From Alisma plantago-aquatica (taxonomy: Eukaryota; Streptophyta; Magnoliopsida; Alismatales; Alismataceae): 64,000 nucleotides of DNA. The position numbers and the translations under genes were made by a program. Below, in pieces: positions 58,372 to 64,000 of this stretch. Position 1 is the stretch's first letter, and the number at the start of each line of letters is the position of its first letter. The stretch lies in NCBI GenBank assembly GCA_963693085.1, contig OY856409.1:662995591-663059590 (forward strand), written 5' to 3'. The notes beneath the pieces were generated by a model. The model was not told where the DNA came from and searched no databases. It saw only the letters and a program-made list of their open reading frames with translations.

Positions 58372-59448
58372 ATGTTATGTTCTAATATCATGTTATGTTT
58401 ACCCTTTCATATGGCCCCTAAGAAGAAGGAGAAGGTTGGTGAGTCAAGGCACTCACAAGGATCCTCTAGTGGTGATAAGACTGAAGACATGAACCACGCC
58501 CCTCCACCAGTCACCCTAGATGCCTTAGTAGTAGCCTTGACTAATGCCCTCCAACCTAGAGCTCCACCTAGAGTACATGAGATCTCCCTCATAGATTTCT
58601 TGAAGATTAGACCTGATGCTTTCCATGGTGAAGATGAAGTTGATGTGGTGACCAAGGATGAGGAATGGCTTAGCAACATGGAGCATTGCTTTAGAGACTT
58701 AGAGTGTCCACCACGTAGTAGGGTTAGATTTGCCACCCATATGCTCAAGGGTGCAGCCCGTACCTTGTGGGAAAACCTCTTAGCCTCTAGGGAAGATGAT
58801 GACCCTCCTTACACTTGGGGTGAGTTTGTAGAAGTCTTCAACGACCATTATATATCTGAATCCATGTTAGAGAGGAAGGAGGATGAGTTTGTTAACCTTA
58901 AGCAAGTGGGTTACATGACTGCCACTGAGTATGCCATGAAGTTTCGTAAGCTCCAAAAGTATGGTCTTGAGTACACTGAGAAAAAGAGAGCTAAGAAGTT
59001 CATTAGAGGGCTTAAACCTGACCTAAGTTATGCCTTGTCTGGTAGAGGACATAGGACCATGCAATCAGCCTTGGATGCAGCCCTAGAATTGGAGGATCAT
59101 CCTGGAAGGAACCATAAGAAGGAGGTACCCCAAAACAATCGTCACCATCAACCCCCTCCACCCTTCGACCACAAGAGAAAATCCCCTGAGCCTTCTCCAG
59201 AGAATGGGAGAACCCCATGCCCCACATGTAAGATAAATCATGGTGGTCCTTGTAGGTTTGGGACTTCTGTTTGCTACTATTGTGGTGAGGAAGGGCATAT
59301 CAAGCCTAATTGCCCCAAGCTTGCAAAGAAGGATCCCAACCATAACCAAGCTAAGAACCCTAATCCTCCACCCAAGGTTAAACCAAGGCTCTTCACCATG
59401 CAAATGTCAGATGGAGAAGAGGAAAATGATCAAGGTAAGGGTAGTTAA
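58372..59448 (+). CDS. gag: Intact Ty3/gypsy Gag polyprotein (gypsy C)
   Basis: Capsid/nucleocapsid protein that would form the particle and bind element RNA. The frame is open for 358 codons; Met14 at 58411 (MAPKKKEK) is the more likely start because it begins the usual basic N-terminus. The retrotransposon-gag domain covers about residues 98-215 (WLSNMEHCFRDL, ATHMLKGAARTLWENL, TWGEFVEVFNDHY, ATEYAMKFRKLQKYG). A proline-rich linker is followed by CPTCKINHGGPC (283-294) and the CCHC knuckle CYYCGEEGHIKPNC (301-314). It ends in an acidic tail and TAA, about 155 bp before the 3' LTR. There are no stops or frameshifts, and no pol follows. Family assignment is firm; function in trans is inferred. 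Confidence 0.93.
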   Translation: MLCSNIMLCLPFHMAPKKKEKVGESRHSQGSSSGDKTEDMNHAPPPVTLDALVVALTNALQPRAPPRVHEISLIDFLKIRPDAFHGEDEVDVVTKDEEWLSNMEHCFRDLECPPRSRVRFATHMLKGAARTLWENLLASREDDDPPYTWGEFVEVFNDHYISESMLERKEDEFVNLKQVGYMTATEYAMKFRKLQKYGLEYTEKKRAKKFIRGLKPDLSYALSGRGHRTMQSALDAALELEDHPGRNHKKEVPQNNRHHQPPPPFDHKRKSPEPSPENGRTPCPTCKINHGGPCRFGTSVCYYCGEEGHIKPNCPKLAKKDPNHNQAKNPNPPPKVKPRLFTMQMSDGEEENDQGKGS

Positions 59449-59603
59449 GTAATTTATATTAAATCATGATGCTTTGTTTATGAATGCTCCATTTATAATA
59501 AAAAAAATTGTATGGAAAAATTTGCAAGTTTATGTGAAACCCTTAAGGTGGGTAGGAACTCTAGGAAATTTCGAGGACGAAATTTATTTAAGGTGGGTAG
59601 TAT
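59449..59603 (+). other. 3' tail and polypurine tract of gypsy C
   Basis: Holds TTCGAGGACGAAATTTA (59570-59586), the pol-to-LTR tail shared with Tekay/Del-like elements, and AAGGTGGGTAG directly before the LTR (59590-59600). A second AAGGTGGGTAG copy lies at 59545-59555. Confidence 0.7.
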
Positions 59604-62600
59604 TGTAACACCCCAATCTTATTATGCAAATTTTCTAATATATTTTATTCCTTGCATGCTCTTTTCCTAATTAGATAATTGTTGAGGATTTAAATGCAAA
59701 TTGCCCATGTTAGTTTTGCAAATTCAATTTTATTATGTCCAAGTGCTCTATTATTCTTGTTTTATTTAAAGAAAATGTTTTCATTTATATCTATGCTTTT
59801 TTTTTAAGAAAATGAGAATAAATGCTCTTATGTCAAATTTCCTCTCTCATATGGTAATTAGTGATTTACATGTTTATTTGCTTGCTTAATGATCCCCATT
59901 TTGTTAATTTAAAATAAATAATTGTGAGTACACGTTTTCATGTTTTGTAACTCTTATTTGAGAAATTAATGACTTTATATACATTAATTATAGCCATTTG
60001 AGTACACATGATGAATTTGCTATATTATGAACCTATATGTGCACAAAAACGAAATCTGACCCCACAGGAATATTCTACACACCCTAATGTACCTATGGTT
60101 CAAATTTGAACCCATTATGACCATGTTTAACCTCTCAAATAATTTGAAATAGGTTTGTATATGGTTTTTCGAGAGAATTTAATCGAGATTTAATTGATGT
60201 CATTTATTTCCCTAAGGTTCCCCTTCTTTTGACTGTCACACGTTACCATGGTTGGCGTGCGTGACAGTAACTGTTGGATCAGGATCCAACGGTGCTCGAC
60301 TCCTCTTCTACCTCTGCATAGTCCGCGGTCAGAGTCGTTTCACAGGCTATTGATTTCTCCCACTTCGTTTCCACTCCACGGTCCATCACTGCTCTCGATT
60401 CTTTCACCAATGAAACGGTGAGATCAATCTGATCTGAATGAACCCTAACTCATGCGCTCTCGTGCCCTATAGAAGAAACACCCACTTTGGGTCTTGGACA
60501 ACCTCTCTACCTTTTGAGCACAGCCGCCACCTCCGTGCATCACCCATCCACCTAATCATTCCAAAAGCACTGTGAAGCCTTGGCCTTTCCTCCTCCTCTG
60601 CCAATTTGGACCTGAGTGCCCCTGAACGTTCCGCCCTACTCGACTTGCAAATCCAGCAATTCCAGCTTCGTCCAGCCTCCTCCGTCCACCTCAGCTCAAT
60701 CGTGAGCGTGGTAAGCATCCTCGGCACCTAATCTGTGTTTTGGCTTTCTCAGTTTGTCTTGAGGTCACCCCAATTGGCGGGTCCTATAGCAACCTGCGTC
60801 CTTGTTCTTGGCCTTGGTTTGTTTTCTCACCGCCGACCTTGCCCAGTGGTCCCTTGAGCCACCTTTCCCCTCCTAGCACTCCGACGCACCTCAAGGAGCA
60901 TTTTTATGGCTTTGGTGGGCGATTCCTTGCTAGATTCCAGTACATGGCCTCCTCCCATGTTTCTGCTTGTTCTCCAGTTTTTCGACGAGCCAGCGACCCC
61001 TTTGGTCCTTACTCTTGTGCTTTGTTCTCGCCACTTCGATTTACTCAGCGAGACCTTCCCTCTCATTTTAGAATGATTCTCGTGATGTTTTCATGTTGCT
61101 ATTCTTGGGTTGCTCCTCCCGCCATGGCCGAAGAGATCTTGAAGCTCAAGGTTGTCCCTGGACCCGAGCTGTAGCTCAGCAGGTTCGGTTTGGCATAAGG
61201 AAGCCCCAGAGAACCTTAGTTCTCTAGGAACGATGACCCTCCACTCACAGGATCTAGGACCGATTCTCCACCCTTACTGCTGGAGCCATGGCTCGCGTGG
61301 TGAAGGCGAGGAGCAAACGAGGTCCTGGAGTGACCTTAGTGCCCCTGTCTTCTTTTTTTGATGTTTTTCACCCGCGAGGGTATTTTTGGGTTTTCATACC
61401 CTGTTTCTTGATCACTGAGGCAAGCCTCATTGCCAATTTGGCTGAGCCTAATTGGGCCAAGTAAGAAAGTTGTCCCACTGATTCCGGATTTGGATATATA
61501 TTTATCTATGTGGCTTTATCTCGATTTGTGATTGGTCAATTCCTTTGAAATTTGTATTAAATCGTTTGATTATCAGAAACATCTGCAAAAATATGTTTTG
61601 GAAAGGATTTTGGATGAGGAATCTGATTTTGTGGTTTTTATCCACTAATTTTGTTGTTTTAATATCTCAATATTTTTATGGACAAATTAGGGTTTCATGT
61701 TGTATAATGAAAGACATACATGTTATTTCAGGTGTTTAAGGGAATCCAATCAGTCAAACAAGGTTTGACTTGGGTGATTTAGCTCAAGGTAAGCGGGCCA
61801 TGCCCTTGGCATAGTAAGCTTGATTTATTGAATGATTATGATATGTTTATGCACTTTATGTTAAATCATGATTAATGCATGTTTTTCTTCAATGTATATG
61901 ATTATTGAATGTTGATTTCTATAATCTAAGTCTAAGAATAGAAATCACATTAATATTATGGATTATGATTCAGGAACCTAAAATCAAGATTAAGAGGGAA
62001 GAAATTCCCATTTATGCTTTAGAGGGAGAAATCTCGTTATGGTCATAGGGAGAAATCCCAATCATGTTCAAGAGGGAGAAATCCCAATTAAGATCAAGTT
62101 TAGGTTATTAAGAAGATAAATAAAGTCTAAGAAATATCATGGTTAATGGAAATTGATTTAGATTTATATGCACCTTGTTATTGGCTTTCCGAGCATTATG
62201 GGCTTTCCGAGCAATTATGGGCTTTCCGAGCATTATGGGCTCCTTATGGGGCATTAAGAGAGGAGCATATACTTCTAGTCAATTTCTTTATGTAAAAGAG
62301 GTCAAGAAATGATTAATGTTAATGCATGTTCATGATTATGTCAAGTCACCTGTATATTTTATTTTCATGCTTTATAACATGCCAATGCCGCTTACTTACC
62401 ATGTTTGTTTTTTCCTTTGCATGGCTGGGGACGAGATGTCCGCAGACGTTGGAGCTAAAGAGAAGGAATCATCTTGAGAAGAATACAAGGACCCAAAGAT
62501 CTAAGGAGTTGTTGCCTGGTGGTACGTCCATCTATGGAGATCCTATCATTTATATGTTATCCAGTTTATATTAGCATAGCTTTAATATCATGACGTAGTT

Positions 62601-62791
62601 ATCTTTCCAAGAAGAACTTTATGTATGAATCTATGTTTCTATGAATGCCAAGTGTTGTTTATTTCTTGATATGAGATCATGTATGTGACGATCCCTCCCT
62701 GATATGCCAAGTACCCCACATTATGGATAATGTTGGGGATTAGGTTGTGCTTCCGCTGGTTACGTAAGAAACCCTAGGGAGGGGTGCTACA
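59604..62791 (+). repeat. 3' LTR of gypsy C
   Basis: 3188 bp direct repeat of 55159-58318. It has one more 28-bp GGGAGAAATCCC unit (about 62045-62085), the inverted repeat at 60232-60268, and ends GTGCTACA before ACAAT. Confidence 0.92.
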
Positions 62792-62796
62792 ACAAT

Positions 62797-64000
62797 CTTA
62801 CCATTATTAACACTCCTATTCATGAGAATGGTGAAGCATTCTATAAATAAAATGAAGAGGTAGGGGGCTAGGGGATTCTCACTCCATTGTTGGGGGGTTA
62901 AGGTACTGAGAGGTTCTCCATTCAACAAAACCTGATACAAAGTAGTATATAAATATCCTTTAACCAAATAAATAACAAGCACAAAATTCATCTTCGTAAT
63001 AATGAACAAAAGAGCTTCCCTACTAATAGAATCATACACTTTAGTCAAGTCATCCTTAATACACATGTGAGGAGAACCAGTTCTTTTGTTAAAATCATGG
63101 ACCATTTCATTTGAGAGAAGAATGGAATCCTTAATACTATGATCCTTAATAAGGGCACACTGATTAGAACTAATTAGGGAAGGAAATACCAAATGTAGCA
63201 TGTTAGCCAAAAAAAATTTAGATCACTTTGTAAAGTACATTTCAAATGGAAATGGGTTTCCAATTCTTCGGAAGGCTTGTACCATCACTTTTAGGAATGA
63301 GAGATGAAAGTATTATTGGATTCTTTAGCAGACGACCAGTTTAAAGAAGTCAAGGACAACGTTGATCAAATCACCTTTGACAACAATCCAACACTCTTTG
63401 TAGAACTTACCATTGAAAGCACTAGGGGCTGGGTATTTATCTTCATCTAGACCGAGAAAAACATCTTCCACTTCCTTGACAGTCACTAGTTTGTCAAGTT
63501 GCAGTCACTGAACATCATCTAGCTTACAAAAATGAATGTCATCAAAGAGGTCAGCAAAAATAGACAAGTTTCTACTAAAGAACTTATAATAGTAGTCACT
63601 AACAAGGCTCTTGATAGAAACAATATCACGGCAAGGAAATATATTATTGACTAAGATTCTAATATGATCTCTCTATCTTATCATCTTGAGTTAAGACTAG
63701 AAAAACTTTGAAAGTAGAACCACCCACTTAGAATCAATGTATCTGAGCCTTCTGCCTTAGGAGTGCTTCTTCCTAAAGAATAGCTAAAGATGTAACTTTG
63801 CAACTAGAAATTTCTTTTTGCAAAAGAATTTCATTAGAGATATTAATCTCTCATAATATTATCACTTCTCTACTTTCATCTCAGTGTCTTGGATTAGTGT
63901 CAGCTTTGTAAATCTCTCAATATCTCCTCTTAGTCTCTTTATATAAAGCTGGTTGATTGAAGTACTCTTCCTCATGAAGGAAGGTGAAGGTTCAAGGAAA
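62797..64000 (-). pseudogene. LINE reverse transcriptase relic, 5' half
   Basis: Minus-strand ORF2 of a non-LTR retrotransposon, entering from beyond the window. From right to left: weak connection-region text to about 63450, FNGKFYKECWDIV-like text (about 63420-63380), SLIPKSDGTSLPKNW...ISISNVLYKVI-type text (about 63300-63215), and an open 156-codon stretch 63210-62740 with LANRL-equivalent ANMLHLVFPSLISSNQCA, IKDDLTKVYDS (first catalytic Asp region), VLLNGEPLSTLTPQQ and NPLAPYLFILFIECF. The FVDD box follows across the gypsy C insertion at 55114. Order and spacing are those of plant LINEs. The last 51 bases of the open stretch are gypsy C LTR sequence. Confidence 0.85.

Larger units (their letters stand above)
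55159..62791 (+). mobile_element. Gypsy element C: gag-only LTR retrotransposon (TR-GAG-like)
   Basis: Perfect duplications ACAAT (55154-55158, 62792-62796). LTRs 55159-58318 and 59604-62791, primer site TGGTATCAGAGCA at 58323, polypurine AAGGTGGGTAG at 59590. The interior is only 1285 bp and consists of an intact gag ORF (58372-59448) plus a short tail with TTCGAGGACGAAATTTA, the remnant that follows pol in related chromoviruses. No protease, polymerase or integrase. It therefore needs a helper. LTRs differ by about 2-2.5% over the first 120 and last 245 bp, the lowest in the window. Inserted into a LINE. Confidence 0.92.

Overview
This window looks like nuclear DNA of a large-genome flowering plant. 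It is AT-rich and consists almost entirely of nested, decayed retrotransposons. I see no confident host gene, rRNA or tRNA gene. The plant assignment rests on plant-type Ty1/copia (SIRE-like) and Ty3/gypsy (Tekay/Del-like chromovirus, Athila/Tat-like) families, on two Cassandra elements (plant-specific miniature LTR retrotransposons carrying 5S rRNA sequence), and on primer sites matching plant initiator tRNA-Met. I cannot name the species.

Layout. (1) 1-1590: Athila/Tat-like Ty3/gypsy pol relic. (2) 5132-22499: a SIRE-like copia element on the minus strand (target duplication AAGAA) with 1.4-kb LTRs. Its interior has no recognisable polymerase, one open zinc-knuckle/coiled-coil ORF and arrays of short hairpins. 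It is split by a 10.9-kb Ty3/gypsy chromovirus, element A (7916-18819, duplication ATGCA), whose gag-PR-RT-RNaseH-IN-chromodomain order is clear but broken by stops and frameshifts. (3) 22500-27208: degraded DNA containing a probable Ulp1-type (C48) protease relic, such as some plant DNA transposons carry. (4) 27209-49397: a decayed copia element (duplication CTTAA). Cassandra-1 (30169-43138) sits in its leader, and gypsy element B (30286-42432, duplication CTCAG) sits inside the 5S-derived part of Cassandra-1, giving three nested levels with readable insertion scars. (5) 49403 to about 53360: gag relic and LTR of a second SIRE-like element on the minus strand, with a complete Cassandra-2 (51827-52718, duplication TTGGC) in the LTR. 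(6) About 54100-64000: a minus-strand LINE reverse-transcriptase relic split by gypsy element C (55159-62791, duplication ACAAT).

Element C has two 3.2-kb LTRs and an interior with a single intact gag ORF and no pol. It therefore fits the non-autonomous gag-only (TR-GAG) type and has the most similar LTR pair here (about 2-2.5% different in the stretches I compared by eye), so it is probably the youngest insertion.

The most unusual material is structural. In the SIRE-like element I see four 26-bp hairpins in each LTR upstream of the TATA box, a four-copy hairpin array at 6894-7178 with an almost invariant loop and co-varying stems, and a second hairpin family split by element A. Gypsy LTRs A and B share another series of small CTACC/GGTAG hairpins near their 3' ends. 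All coordinates were read by eye. Percentages are hand counts over short stretches.
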